26,259 nt of DNA from an uncultured Alistipes sp. (lineage in GTDB: Bacteria; Bacteroidota; Bacteroidia; Bacteroidales; UBA932): assembly GCA_900550465.1 (NCBI GenBank), contig URSC01000026.1, positions 1-26,259 on the forward strand, in the 5' to 3' direction. Of the stretch, positions 8,636-17,578 are shown piece after piece. Each line of letters begins with the position of its first letter. The stretch's first letter is position 1. A program made the translations under genes and the position numbers. The notes beneath the pieces were generated by a model, which did not search any database, had not been told where the DNA came from, and saw only the letters and a program-made list of their open reading frames with translations.

Positions 8636-9502
8636 ATGAAAGAAAAGCCGGAAAAGGAAAAACTGAGTAAATTCAATGCCGAGGTATTCTCGACCATGCC
8701 GGACGAACCCTATCTCGGGCCGGTTCCGTCGTTTGGAGGCGGAAGGCGGAAAACCCCCGCCTTGGACTGGTGTTTCCGTGCGGCTGCTGTTATTCTTGCC
8801 GGTCTTTTCTGCTGGTCGCTGTTCAGACCGGAGCCTCCGGTGGATCCTGTTGTATTTACAGCGAAGGCGGCTGATGTCTATACGGTTGCCAATGGCGTCC
8901 GGAGCCGTGTCATCCTTCCTGATTCTTCCGTTATCTGGCTTAACTGTGGCAGCGAGCTGCTTGTAGCTGAGGATTTCGAGGACGGTAACAGGGAGGTCTC
9001 CTTGCGCGGGGAAGGCTATTTCGACGTGCACTCCGACCCTTCAAACCCGTTCTATGTCCGTACTCCTGGCGGCCCGACAGTCAAAGTTACCGGAACAGTG
9101 TTCAACCTCTCATGTTATTCTCCCGATGAGGAACTCAAACTGACATTGCTGGAAGGGTCTGTTGAAGTCCTGACGGATAAGGAAGAGGTTTTCACTTTGG
9201 AGGAAGGCTCAAAAATCACTGTTAAAAGCGAGTCCGCTTATACTGACAGCACTCCCGACATAGATGGTGATACCGCCTGGAAAAACGGAGTCCTGCATTT
9301 CGACAATACTCCTATGAAGGAGGTTCTGGAGTCTCTCGAACGTTGGTACGGTGTCGAGATTACCGTCAGCGACATTTCTATATACAAGAATTCTTTTACA
9401 GCGGATTTCAGGTCTGAATCAATAAACCAGGTGCTTGAACTTATGGCGATTGCCTGTGATATAGTCTATTCCCTAGACGGTAATTCGGTTACTATCGGAT
9501 AA
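8636..9502 (+). CDS. FecR-type anti-sigma factor
   Basis: This is a single-pass inner-membrane regulator of 288 residues. A short charged cytoplasmic N-terminus (about 1-43), which would hold the sigma factor, is followed by one transmembrane helix (about 46-63, AAAVILAGLFCWSLF). The periplasmic FecR domain (about 78-195) contains SRVILPDSSVIWLNCGSEL, GEGYFDVHSDPSNPFYV and VTGTVFNLSCYSP. The C-terminal DUF4974-like domain (about 215-287; LHFDNTPMKEVLESLERWYG) is the part that typically contacts the transporter's STN domain. The order sigma, FecR, STN-SusC is the classic layout of cell-surface signalling in Bacteroidota. The cytoplasmic tail is shorter than in many homologues that have a longer helical bundle. 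Confidence in the family is high; the signal is unknown. Confidence 0.93.
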   Translation: MKEKPEKEKLSKFNAEVFSTMPDEPYLGPVPSFGGGRRKTPALDWCFRAAAVILAGLFCWSLFRPEPPVDPVVFTAKAADVYTVANGVRSRVILPDSSVIWLNCGSELLVAEDFEDGNREVSLRGEGYFDVHSDPSNPFYVRTPGGPTVKVTGTVFNLSCYSPDEELKLTLLEGSVEVLTDKEEVFTLEEGSKITVKSESAYTDSTPDIDGDTAWKNGVLHFDNTPMKEVLESLERWYGVEITVSDISIYKNSFTADFRSESINQVLELMAIACDIVYSLDGNSVTIG

Positions 9503-9515
9503 ATTTTCTTTAGGG

Positions 9516-9572
9516 TAGTCCGGTTGAATATTGTAATTATTGTAGTCATACGACTATAACCAATATTAACCG
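9516..9572 (+). promoter_or_regulatory. Imperfect dyad and TAGTC repeats in the susC leader
   Basis: Left arm CGGTTGAATATTG (9521-9533) and right arm CAATATTAACCG (9561-9572) are complementary over 12 bp with one bulged G. Nested between them is a second dyad, TAGTC-ATAC-GACTA (9543-9556), extendable by a G-T and a T-A pair. TAGTC also occurs as a direct repeat at 9516-9520, 27 bp before the inner copy. The right arm ends 2 bp before the susC ATG at 9575. The region may be an operator or ECF promoter. As RNA it would fold into a stem next to the start codon. No TAnnTTTG box is present. The function is inferred; the symmetry is directly visible. Confidence 0.55.
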
Positions 9573-9574
9573 AG

Positions 9575-12500
9575 ATGAAATCTATATTGTTGAAATTTTT
9601 GCCGGCGCTTGCGATGTTGCTGATGTTGTCCATTACATCGGCTTCGGCGCAGCAGAACTACGAGGTGAACTGCAGTAACCTCAGACTTTCTGAAGTCCTT
9701 AAGGAGGTAACACGGGAGACCGGTTACAATTTTGTTTACAGCAATAGCTCTGTGAATGTTTCCCAGACTGTGACAGTCAATGTCAGCAGCCCTGATATCA
9801 ATACCGTCCTTGAAGCGGTATTCGAGGGTACCGGGATTACATGGACATTGATGGATAAGCAGATAGCCCTGCATCAGGAGGCAGTGCCGCAGAAACCGGC
9901 AGCTGCTGCCAGGCAAGGGACCCGTATAATCAGCGGTCAGGTCCTTGACAATGAGGATAGTCCCTTGGTCGGAGCGGATGTCTTGGTGAAAGGCACTACA
10001 GTCGGGGTATATACCGATTCTGAGGGTAACTATGAGATAGAGGTCCCGGATAATCCGGAAACAACCTTAGTGTTCAATTTTTTCGGCATGAAATCCCAGG
10101 AAGCGCTTATCGGAGCCCGTGAGAGAATAAACGTGCAGCTTCTCCCGGACGCGGAGATGCTGGATGCAGTAGTGGTCACAGGCTATCAGACCATTTCTAA
10201 GGAGAGGACTACCGGAGCCTTTGCCAAAGTCAATTCCGAACAGTTCGAGACCCAGCGTATCTCAAATGTCAGCACCATGCTGGAAGGACGTGTCGCAGGT
10301 CTGACCGACGGGCAGATAAGGGGTGTCACATCCATGAATGGTCTGACGACTCCGCTCTACGTTATCGACGGCTTCCCGGTAGAGAAGACCACCAATGACG
10401 GCTACGGCAATTGGGTGGAGAGCGTGCCCGATATCAACCCTGAGGACATCCAGAGCATCACCGTCCTGAAGGATGCTGCCGCAGCTTCCATCTACGGAGC
10501 CCGTGCGGCGAACGGAGTGGTGGTCATCACTACCAAGAGGGCGCAGAAAGACCAGATGAATGTGTCCTTCTCCGCCACACTGTCACTTCAGCCCTATTCC
10601 ACTTACGCCGATAAGTATCTGGCCGATGCCGCCACTATGGTGGAACTCGAGCGCGAGTGGGCTGCCCAGAACCCTAACCTGCAGGGTACCGGAGCAGCGG
10701 CATACGCCCAGGGACTGCTGGATGACAACACATTTACTACCCAGGGTATCCGTACTCTCCTGCGCGGTTATGCAGGACAGATGACTCAGTCGGAAGTGGA
10801 CGCACAACTCGCGGCTCTTGCGGCTATGGGTTACAGCTACTATGACGACATAGAGCGTTACGGCACCCGCAATCCCTTCAGCCAGCAGTACAACCTCTCT
10901 CTCGGCAGGGGTACAGAGAAGAATTCTTTCAATGCCTCCATCACCTATCGCAATAACCTGGGTAGCGACAAGTACACCGATAATGACGATATCGGCATCA
11001 ACATTCAGAACACTACCCAGATAACCAAATGGCTGACCTTGGAAGTAGGCTCCTATCTCAATTATGGAACCGGCAGTACGCAGAGTTTCAGCCTCTTTTC
11101 TCCCGGATATACCTACATGCCCTACGACAGACTTGTGAACGGGGACGGCTCGTACTATACGAACCGTCAGGAGGACAGGTACTCGGCATACAATATGAGT
11201 ATCCTGAATTCGAACGGCCTGTATAACCTGGACATCACTCCTCTGGACGAGATAGGCATGAACCTGACCCGTCAGAAGAACTTCAGCAACCGTACATACG
11301 CCCGCCTGTCGATTAAGTTTACCGACTGGCTGAAGTACACCGCCTCGTTCCAGTATGAGTATGCCAATTACGCTACGGAGCAGCTGCGCAGCAAGGATTC
11401 CTACGATGTCCGCAATACAGTCAATACATACGCCTCCTCCAACGGGGACGGCACGGCGACCTTCAATATCCCTTACGGAAACATTTATTTCACTTCAGAC
11501 AATACGACCAGAGCGTACAACTTCCGTCAGCAGTTGGACTTCAACAAGACCTTCGCCGGCAAACACGAGGTTACCGCGTTGGTGGGAACCGAAACCAGGG
11601 AGAACAAGAACAATTACGAGAACCGCACTCTCTACAACTACGACCCGGATCTGATGACCTATTCCCTGATCGACCAGGCCGCTCTGAGTTCCATGGGCAG
11701 AATCTGGGGCTGGGGCAGCTTTACTAATCATAATGCGGCATATCTCCTGGAGCTGGTCAACCGCTACGTATCGTTCTACGGCAATGCGGCCTACACCTAC
11801 GACGGCCGGTACACCGTGAGCGGAAGTATCCGCTGGGACAAGACCAACCTCTTCTCCACCGGCTCGAAATACCAGAAACGTCCCATCTGGTCCGTGGGAG
11901 CCAGCTGGAATATCGACCGCGAGGAATTCATGCAGGGTGCGGACTGGGTCGATATGCTCAAGCTGCGTTTCAGCTACGGTATCGGCGGTAACATCGCGAA
12001 GAACTCCGCCCCGTATATGACGGCCTATTTCGGCAGCAACCAGCATGTAGGCGGTATTTCCGGAACCATTCAGAGCCGCCCGAATCCCAATCTGAGATGG
12101 GAGAAGACAGCCACCACCAACGTCGGAGTAGACTTCTCCCTGCTGGACAACAGGTTGAGCGGTACAGTGGAGTACTACTATAAAAACGGTACAGACCTCC
12201 TGGCCAACACCAACGGCGTGCCGACCGAGGGCTGGGGCTACAGCACCTACACCATCAACAACGGAGAGATGGTCAACGAAGGCTTTGAGATCTCCCTGAA
12301 CGGTACGGCGGTCAGCACCAGTGACTGGAGATTTGACATAGGCGCTATCTTCAGCTACAACAGGAATGAGGTGACCTACGTCAATGTTGAGGCCCCGGTG
12401 TCCTATATACTGATAGATTATCCTACTGCCTATCCCCGTATCGGCAATCCCTACAACGCCATTTACGGCTACCAGTGGGCAGGTCTGAGCGAGCAGGGAA

Positions 12501-13066
12501 CCCCTCAGCTCTACGACCGTAACGGAGAACTGTACGATGACATGACTCCGTCCGATATCGAGGATCTGCTCTATTTCGGAACAACGGTGCCTGTTTACAG
12601 CGGTGCGCTTAACCTCAATCTCAGGTGGCGCAACTGGGAACTTGCGGCTCAGTTCCTCTTCGAGGGCGGGCACAAGATGCGCAATACCAGCATTCCGTTC
12701 ATCGACGGCAGCATAGCCCCTGTAAGCAACCGTATATCCGACCGCTGGCAGCAGCCCGGTGACGAGGCCCACACAGACGTGCCCCGCTACATCTCTTCCG
12801 AGAGCCCGCTGTACAACTACAACTACTACACCATGTATGCCCGGTCTTCCGTCAATATCATAGATGCTTCCAACCTGTCGCTGAACAACCTGTCACTCAC
12901 CTACAGGCTGCCCTCCGGCGCATGCAGCAAGCTGGCAATGAAGAGCGCGCGCATCATGCTGGCAGCGGAGAACCTCTTCATGATAGCGGCAAGTCCCGAG
13001 GCCAAATACCTGCTGGGAGGCTACAACAAGCCGACCTTCATTCTCGGCCTTTATTTGAATTTCTAA
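9575..13066 (+). CDS. susC: SusC/RagA-family TonB-dependent transporter with STN signalling domain
   Basis: This outer-membrane transporter of 1163 residues imports a substrate captured with its SusD partner, using TonB energy. In order it has a signal peptide (1-25, ASA-QQ), an STN domain (about 29-100; VNCSNLRLSEVLKEVTRETG), a carboxypeptidase-regulatory-like domain (about 116-190; ISGQVLDNEDSPLVGADVLV), a TonB-box-like DAVVVTGYQT near 195, a plug (PLYVIDGFPVE, SIYGARAANGVVVITTKR) and a long beta-barrel ending in FILGLYLNF. The STN domain is the part that distinguishes signalling transporters that work with FecR. SusD begins 11 bp downstream. No glycoside hydrolase, sulfatase or polysaccharide lyase gene lies within the run, so a polysaccharide substrate is not indicated. 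The gene appears intact; its cargo is unknown. Confidence 0.96.
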   Translation: MKSILLKFLPALAMLLMLSITSASAQQNYEVNCSNLRLSEVLKEVTRETGYNFVYSNSSVNVSQTVTVNVSSPDINTVLEAVFEGTGITWTLMDKQIALHQEAVPQKPAAAARQGTRIISGQVLDNEDSPLVGADVLVKGTTVGVYTDSEGNYEIEVPDNPETTLVFNFFGMKSQEALIGARERINVQLLPDAEMLDAVVVTGYQTISKERTTGAFAKVNSEQFETQRISNVSTMLEGRVAGLTDGQIRGVTSMNGLTTPLYVIDGFPVEKTTNDGYGNWVESVPDINPEDIQSITVLKDAAAASIYGARAANGVVVITTKRAQKDQMNVSFSATLSLQPYSTYADKYLADAATMVELEREWAAQNPNLQGTGAAAYAQGLLDDNTFTTQGIRTLLRGYAGQMTQSEVDAQLAALAAMGYSYYDDIERYGTRNPFSQQYNLSLGRGTEKNSFNASITYRNNLGSDKYTDNDDIGINIQNTTQITKWLTLEVGSYLNYGTGSTQSFSLFSPGYTYMPYDRLVNGDGSYYTNRQEDRYSAYNMSILNSNGLYNLDITPLDEIGMNLTRQKNFSNRTYARLSIKFTDWLKYTASFQYEYANYATEQLRSKDSYDVRNTVNTYASSNGDGTATFNIPYGNIYFTSDNTTRAYNFRQQLDFNKTFAGKHEVTALVGTETRENKNNYENRTLYNYDPDLMTYSLIDQAALSSMGRIWGWGSFTNHNAAYLLELVNRYVSFYGNAAYTYDGRYTVSGSIRWDKTNLFSTGSKYQKRPIWSVGASWNIDREEFMQGADWVDMLKLRFSYGIGGNIAKNSAPYMTAYFGSNQHVGGISGTIQSRPNPNLRWEKTATTNVGVDFSLLDNRLSGTVEYYYKNGTDLLANTNGVPTEGWGYSTYTINNGEMVNEGFEISLNGTAVSTSDWRFDIGAIFSYNRNEVTYVNVEAPVSYILIDYPTAYPRIGNPYNAIYGYQWAGLSEQGTPQLYDRNGELYDDMTPSDIEDLLYFGTTVPVYSGALNLNLRWRNWELAAQFLFEGGHKMRNTSIPFIDGSIAPVSNRISDRWQQPGDEAHTDVPRYISSESPLYNYNYYTMYARSSVNIIDASNLSLNNLSLTYRLPSGACSKLAMKSARIMLAAENLFMIAASPEAKYLLGGYNKPTFILGLYLNF

Positions 13067-13077
13067 CGTAGATAAAA

Positions 13078-14496
13078 ATGATACTTATGAAAAAGTTTCT
13101 GTACATATTCATCATAGCATGCCTTCCGGTCTTCTCGTCATGCGACGATTACCTGAATATCGTTCCTAAGGGAGAGAAGATACCCACTACGCTTGCAGAC
13201 TTCGAGTCACTGCTGCGTGACGAGTACACCATCGGACAGACTCCCGTCAGCAACGCCCTTTATCTGCTGAATGACTACTATGTGACCGTCTCCAATCTCA
13301 ACAGTCCCACCCTTACCCGGGCCAACTACATGTGGGATGAGTCGGCCGACCGTATCATGCTGAACAACTCGGATGAGGGTACATATTACCAGATGTATGC
13401 CGCCATATCTTCCTGCAACCTTATCATTGAGAATGCTCCCACAGCGACTGAGGCGACCGATGCCGAGAGAGCTGAGGTGATAGCTTATGCAAAGGTCATC
13501 CGTTCCCTCTGCTATTATGTGTTGGTCAATTACTATGCCGATACATATGAGGCTGCCACTGCAGGTGAAAAACTTAGTGTGCCTCTCATTACCAGTTCGG
13601 TGATAGATGCTCCCAGCGAGCAGGTGACCATACAGGAGATGTATGACTTCATCATAGATGGTGTGGAGGAAGCCATCGACGGAGGTCTGCCCGAGGAGTC
13701 CATGACGGTGATACATCCGAACCTTGGTGCAGCCTACGCTCTCCTGGCCCGTGTCTACCTCCAGATGCAGGATTACACCGAAGCCCTCAGGTATGCCGAC
13801 CTGGCCCTGGGCCAGAACAGCGCCCTCTACGACTGGAACGCCTATTATGACGACCATATCGCCGCCATAGAGAATCCCGACGACTATACAGGCCTGCCTA
13901 CCCCGACAGATTATTCCTACGTGGAGAATTACTATTTCCGCTGCGGCAACGGTTCTCCGAACTATACCACCAACGAACTGGATATTCCGGTCTGGAGGGC
14001 GGAGCGTTTCGAGAAAGGAGACGCCAAGTTCATGTCCCGCTGGAAATACCGCTCCGAGAATCAGGATACCTACTATGACGGAGTGGGTAACGGATATTTC
14101 AACTGGGGCGGACTCACTACCTGCGAGGTGTACCTCATCAAGGCCGAGTGTCTGGCCCGAGGAGGAGATATTCCCGGAGCAATGGACGTGCTCAACACCG
14201 TGCGTCAGACCCGTATCCGTCCGGATGTGTACGCGCCCCTGACCGCAGCAGACCTTGAGGAGGCCATTAGCCTTATCCGCCGGACCAAGGACAACGAGCT
14301 GATTTTCTCCATCGTGCCCTTCGCCGACGCCCGCCGCTTCAACGCCGAAGGTACCTACGCCCGCACCCTGACCAAGGAATACGACGGCCGGACCTATACC
14401 CTCACTCCCGGCTCCCATCTATGGACCATGCCATTCCCGGCCGGAGCCATCAACAACCCCGGAAACGGCACCATTACGCAGAATGTAGACAGATAA
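13078..14496 (+). CDS. susD: SusD/RagB-family surface lipoprotein
   Basis: This surface-exposed lipoprotein of 472 residues caps the SusC barrel and binds its substrate. The N-terminus carries a lipobox FSSC with Cys22 as the lipidated residue, followed by DDYLNIVPKGEK, typical of SusD. An N-terminal SusD-like TPR-rich domain (about 24-220) and a C-terminal RagB/SusD domain (about 270-472) are recognisable; VYLIKAECLARGGDIPGAMD and the final AGAINNPGNGTITQN are family-typical. The chosen start follows an A-rich stretch; ATG at 13087 (MKKFLYIF) is an equally good alternative and leaves the same mature protein. It is 11 bp from susC and 17 bp from the TlpA-like gene, so co-transcription is likely. 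The binding site cannot be read for ligand type. Confidence 0.95.
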   Translation: MILMKKFLYIFIIACLPVFSSCDDYLNIVPKGEKIPTTLADFESLLRDEYTIGQTPVSNALYLLNDYYVTVSNLNSPTLTRANYMWDESADRIMLNNSDEGTYYQMYAAISSCNLIIENAPTATEATDAERAEVIAYAKVIRSLCYYVLVNYYADTYEAATAGEKLSVPLITSSVIDAPSEQVTIQEMYDFIIDGVEEAIDGGLPEESMTVIHPNLGAAYALLARVYLQMQDYTEALRYADLALGQNSALYDWNAYYDDHIAAIENPDDYTGLPTPTDYSYVENYYFRCGNGSPNYTTNELDIPVWRAERFEKGDAKFMSRWKYRSENQDTYYDGVGNGYFNWGGLTTCEVYLIKAECLARGGDIPGAMDVLNTVRQTRIRPDVYAPLTAADLEEAISLIRRTKDNELIFSIVPFADARRFNAEGTYARTLTKEYDGRTYTLTPGSHLWTMPFPAGAINNPGNGTITQNVDR

Positions 14497-14513
14497 CATA
14501 AAATCAATGTAAA

Positions 14514-15695
14514 ATGAAAAGTAATCTTTTTAAACTGGTTCTCCTCTTCGCATCTGTCGCAGCTGTCTCGGCATGCGGCCCGAAGGCGCCAAAGGGCGGT
14601 TACATCATCAAGGGTTCAGTTGAGGGTATCCCCGACAATGCGGTCGTTCAGCTTATACCTGTCGCTCACGAGGTGATGGATCCTCTGGCGGAGGCAACCG
14701 TAACGGACGGTAAGTTTACCTTCACCGGTATCGTGGAGCAGCCTACGGCCGTGTCGCTGATAGTGAAGGATGCCTACGGCTACCGCAATCTCATGGTGGA
14801 AAATACCAAAATGGAGATATCGGGCTCAGTGTCATCCTCTGCCGACGCTGACGGCACGGCAAGTTATGGGCTGGAAGCTCTCAAGGTGGCCGGCTCTCCT
14901 ATGAGCGACCGTTATTATGAACTCATGCAGGTGCGCTACGGAATGGATTCGATTTTCAGTGCCAATCAGCGCAGGCATGCAGAGATAATCGCTGCTGTCG
15001 GAGAGGCAAAGGGAAAGGGCGATACCAGGAAGGTCGAGGAACTTATGAACAGCAAGGCCGGAAAAGCGATGCTGGCAGACGAGCATAAGTTCTTCAGCAC
15101 CTTGGATTCCTTGTACAACAAGACCTTCATGGACAATAAGGACTCTTTCTGGGGACCTCTGATGATGATATCCCTGACGACATATCTGTCCGAGGACATG
15201 CGTCCCGTATATGAGGCTTTCAGCCAGGAGGCTAAGGATTCCTATTATGGAAAGATGGTGCGTGCCGAACTGTATCCCGCCGGAATGATAGGTGAGAAGG
15301 TGCCCGACTTCACCGTCAAGGACACTTCCGGAAAGGAATATTCCCTTGCGCAGCTCAGTGAGGGCAAGAAATACATCCTGATCGATTTCTGGGCATCGTG
15401 GTGCGCCCCCTGCCGTAGGGAGATACCCAACCTCAAGAATCTCTATGCCAAGTACAGCTCCAAAGGTTTCCAGATTATAAGCATCTCCAGAGACAAAAAT
15501 GCGGAGGACTGGAAGAAAGCCATCGAGGATGAGCAGCTTACATGGCCCAACTTCCTCGATGAGTCCGACATTGCCAAACTCTACAAGGTGAGGGCCATCC
15601 CTACGATGTACCTTGTGGATGCAGACGGCCGTATCGTGGCTGAGAATGTCCGTGGAGAGGCTCTGGCGGAGAAAGTAGCCGAACTGTTCAAATAA
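14514..15695 (+). CDS. TlpA/ResA-like thiol-disulfide oxidoreductase lipoprotein with DUF4369-like N-terminus
   Basis: A 393-residue envelope lipoprotein: the signal peptide ends in VSAC with Cys21 as lipidation site. Residues about 30-130 form a beta-rich DUF4369-like domain (GYIIKGSVEGIPDNAVVQLIP), followed by a helical linker (about 130-255). The C-terminal thioredoxin fold (about 260-393) has the redox motif WCAPC (Cys297, Cys300) and the cis-proline loop AIPTMY. Proteins of this type reduce disulfides in exported substrates and take electrons from DsbD or CcdA; the DsbD gene follows only 7 bp later, supporting that partnership. Similar DUF4369-TlpA lipoproteins are numerous in Bacteroidota and mostly uncharacterised. 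Its place directly after SusCD suggests that its target arrives through, or is displayed by, that complex, which is an inference. Confidence 0.92.
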   Translation: MKSNLFKLVLLFASVAAVSACGPKAPKGGYIIKGSVEGIPDNAVVQLIPVAHEVMDPLAEATVTDGKFTFTGIVEQPTAVSLIVKDAYGYRNLMVENTKMEISGSVSSSADADGTASYGLEALKVAGSPMSDRYYELMQVRYGMDSIFSANQRRHAEIIAAVGEAKGKGDTRKVEELMNSKAGKAMLADEHKFFSTLDSLYNKTFMDNKDSFWGPLMMISLTTYLSEDMRPVYEAFSQEAKDSYYGKMVRAELYPAGMIGEKVPDFTVKDTSGKEYSLAQLSEGKKYILIDFWASWCAPCRREIPNLKNLYAKYSSKGFQIISISRDKNAEDWKKAIEDEQLTWPNFLDESDIAKLYKVRAIPTMYLVDADGRIVAENVRGEALAEKVAELFK

Positions 15696-15702
15696 ATAAA
15701 CT

Positions 15703-17553
15703 ATGAACTTCAAAAGAACTGTCATGGCCGTCTTAGCCGGCCTTATAACCCTGTGCGCCAGCGCCCAGGGAGTAATCTCAGTAGACTCGAAAGCCTCCGT
15801 CCTGCCCGACGGGAACGTCGAGCTGCTCTTCACCGTCAGCCTCGAGCCGGGCTGGTACATGTACAGCACCGTGCCGGTGAGCGGCGGCCCGATGGCCACC
15901 TCCTTCACCGCGGACGAAAGCGCCGCCTTCACCCTCTCCGGAGGGCTGCAGGACGTTGAGGAGGCCCACGTCAAGCTGGACGAGGGATTCGGCATCGACG
16001 TCAAGTACTTCGAGGGCACTGCGCAATTCCGCCAGGTCATCGTCCCCGCCTCGCAGGAGACCTTCACCGTGACCGGATACCTCGAGTACCAGACCTGCAA
16101 CGGGGCCGAGTGTACCCTCAACGAGAGCGAGATCTCCGTCAAGGTGGACCCTGCTGCTGCGCCGGGAGAGGCATCCGCTCCCTCTAAAGGTGCCAAGGCC
16201 GGTGGTCAGGGCTTCTGGAGCTTCCTGCTCATAGCCTTCCTCGCCGGACTCGCCGGAGTCATCACCCCCTGCGTCTTCCCCATGATACCCATGACCGTGG
16301 GCTTCCTCATCGGAGGAGGCAGCACCAGGAGGGCCGGCGTCCTCAAGGGCGTCATCTTCGGCCTCTCCATCATGGTCATCTACACCCTGCTGGGCCTGAT
16401 AGTGGCTCTCTTCCAGAGCACCGCGGCCACCGACGCGATAGGCACGCACTGGATACCCAACCTCATCTTCGCCCTCCTCTTCCTCGTCTTCGCCGTATCG
16501 TTCCTCGGCGCGTTCGAGATAACCCTGCCCTCTGGCCTGGCCAACAAGGCCGACCGCGAGGCGGACAAGGGCGGGTACGTGGCCGCCTTCTTCGTGGCCC
16601 TGGCGATGGTCATCGTCTCCTTCTCCTGCACCGGTCCCTTCGTGGGCTCGATCCTCGCCGCCGCCGTCCTCGACGGGGTGGCCCTCAGGCCCATCGTCGG
16701 CATGGCCGTCTTCGGACTGGGATTCTCACTTCCCTTCGTGGTGCTCTCCTTCTTCCCCGGAGTTATGAAGAAGCTCCCGAAGTCCGGCGGCTGGCTCAAC
16801 ATGGTCAAGGTCGTCTTCGCCTACATCATGCTGGCCTTCGCGATGAAGTTCCTCTACAACATCGACGCGTACTTCGGATGGGGCGTCATCACCCGCCTGG
16901 GCTTCATCGCCTCGTGGGTTGTCCTGGCCCTGCTCCTGGGCCTGTACTTCCTCGGGGTGTTCCGCACCAGCCACGACTCCCCCACTGAGGGCATTGGCTG
17001 GGGCAGGCACATCGCAGGAATCGTCTGCATCACATTTGCCTTCTACCTCATCCCCGGCCTCTTCGGAGCCCCGCTCCAGAGCATTTCCGGCCTCATTCCT
17101 CCGATGGACGGCTCCACACTGACAATATCCTCAGGGAACAATGCCGCCGGCGCAGGGGACAACACAGCTGCCTCGGGCTACTCCACCATAAAGAGCTATA
17201 CCAACCTCGAAGAGGCTCTCGCCGAAAGCAAGGCTGCCGGCAAACCGGTGTTCATCGCCTTCAAGTCCCACACCTGCAGCGTGTGCAAGCAGATGGAGGC
17301 AACGGTACTCTCCTCTGCGGCAGTAATGGAGAAACTTTCTGCAGACTTCGTGATCGCAAATCTGTATGTGGATGATAAAACAGAAGATCCTGAGTTCCGC
17401 ACTCTCGGACGCCGCTACCGCGACTTCGAGATGAAGCAGTTCGCCTCGGCGTCCCAGCCGCTTTACGCAGTGGTGGATTCTGAAGGCAAAACACTCTCAG
17501 GCCCCATCGGAAGCTGCTCCGAAGAAGAGTTTATGGCGTTTCTGAATTTTTAA
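15703..17553 (+). CDS. dsbD: DsbD-type thiol:disulfide interchange protein
   Basis: This inner-membrane electron conduit of 616 residues passes reducing power from cytoplasmic thioredoxin to the periplasm. After a signal peptide (about 1-22) comes the DsbD-alpha-like domain (about 25-150) with cysteines 132 and 137 (CNGAEC). The beta domain has about eight membrane segments (about 170-465), with Cys190 in TPCVFPMIPMTVGF and Cys309 in SFSCTGPFVG. A C-terminal thioredoxin-like gamma domain (about 500-616) carries CSVC (Cys525, Cys528). All three cysteine pairs expected of a working DsbD are present. It starts 7 bp after the TlpA-like gene, its likely electron acceptor. Through about 17060 the codons are strongly C-ending. 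The gene ends the long + strand run and converges on sodB with a 25 bp gap. Confidence 0.94.
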   Translation: MNFKRTVMAVLAGLITLCASAQGVISVDSKASVLPDGNVELLFTVSLEPGWYMYSTVPVSGGPMATSFTADESAAFTLSGGLQDVEEAHVKLDEGFGIDVKYFEGTAQFRQVIVPASQETFTVTGYLEYQTCNGAECTLNESEISVKVDPAAAPGEASAPSKGAKAGGQGFWSFLLIAFLAGLAGVITPCVFPMIPMTVGFLIGGGSTRRAGVLKGVIFGLSIMVIYTLLGLIVALFQSTAATDAIGTHWIPNLIFALLFLVFAVSFLGAFEITLPSGLANKADREADKGGYVAAFFVALAMVIVSFSCTGPFVGSILAAAVLDGVALRPIVGMAVFGLGFSLPFVVLSFFPGVMKKLPKSGGWLNMVKVVFAYIMLAFAMKFLYNIDAYFGWGVITRLGFIASWVVLALLLGLYFLGVFRTSHDSPTEGIGWGRHIAGIVCITFAFYLIPGLFGAPLQSISGLIPPMDGSTLTISSGNNAAGAGDNTAASGYSTIKSYTNLEEALAESKAAGKPVFIAFKSHTCSVCKQMEATVLSSAAVMEKLSADFVIANLYVDDKTEDPEFRTLGRRYRDFEMKQFASASQPLYAVVDSEGKTLSGPIGSCSEEEFMAFLNF

Positions 17554-17578
17554 GAGGCCCTTAGTGTTACGGTTTCTG

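Noticed and set aside
11495..12772. Long open frame (425 codons) on - inside susC
   Set aside because: It is antisense to a clear SusC barrel, has no family resemblance or plausible leader, and arises from codon bias in G+C-rich DNA.
8017..13066. Iron-citrate (Fec) uptake system
   Set aside because: FecI/FecR naming is only by family; SusC/SusD pairing and the redox genes give no support for an iron-citrate transporter.
14832..16196. Open frame of 454 codons on - across the TlpA and DsbD genes
   Set aside because: It spans two well-supported genes and has no recognisable domain.
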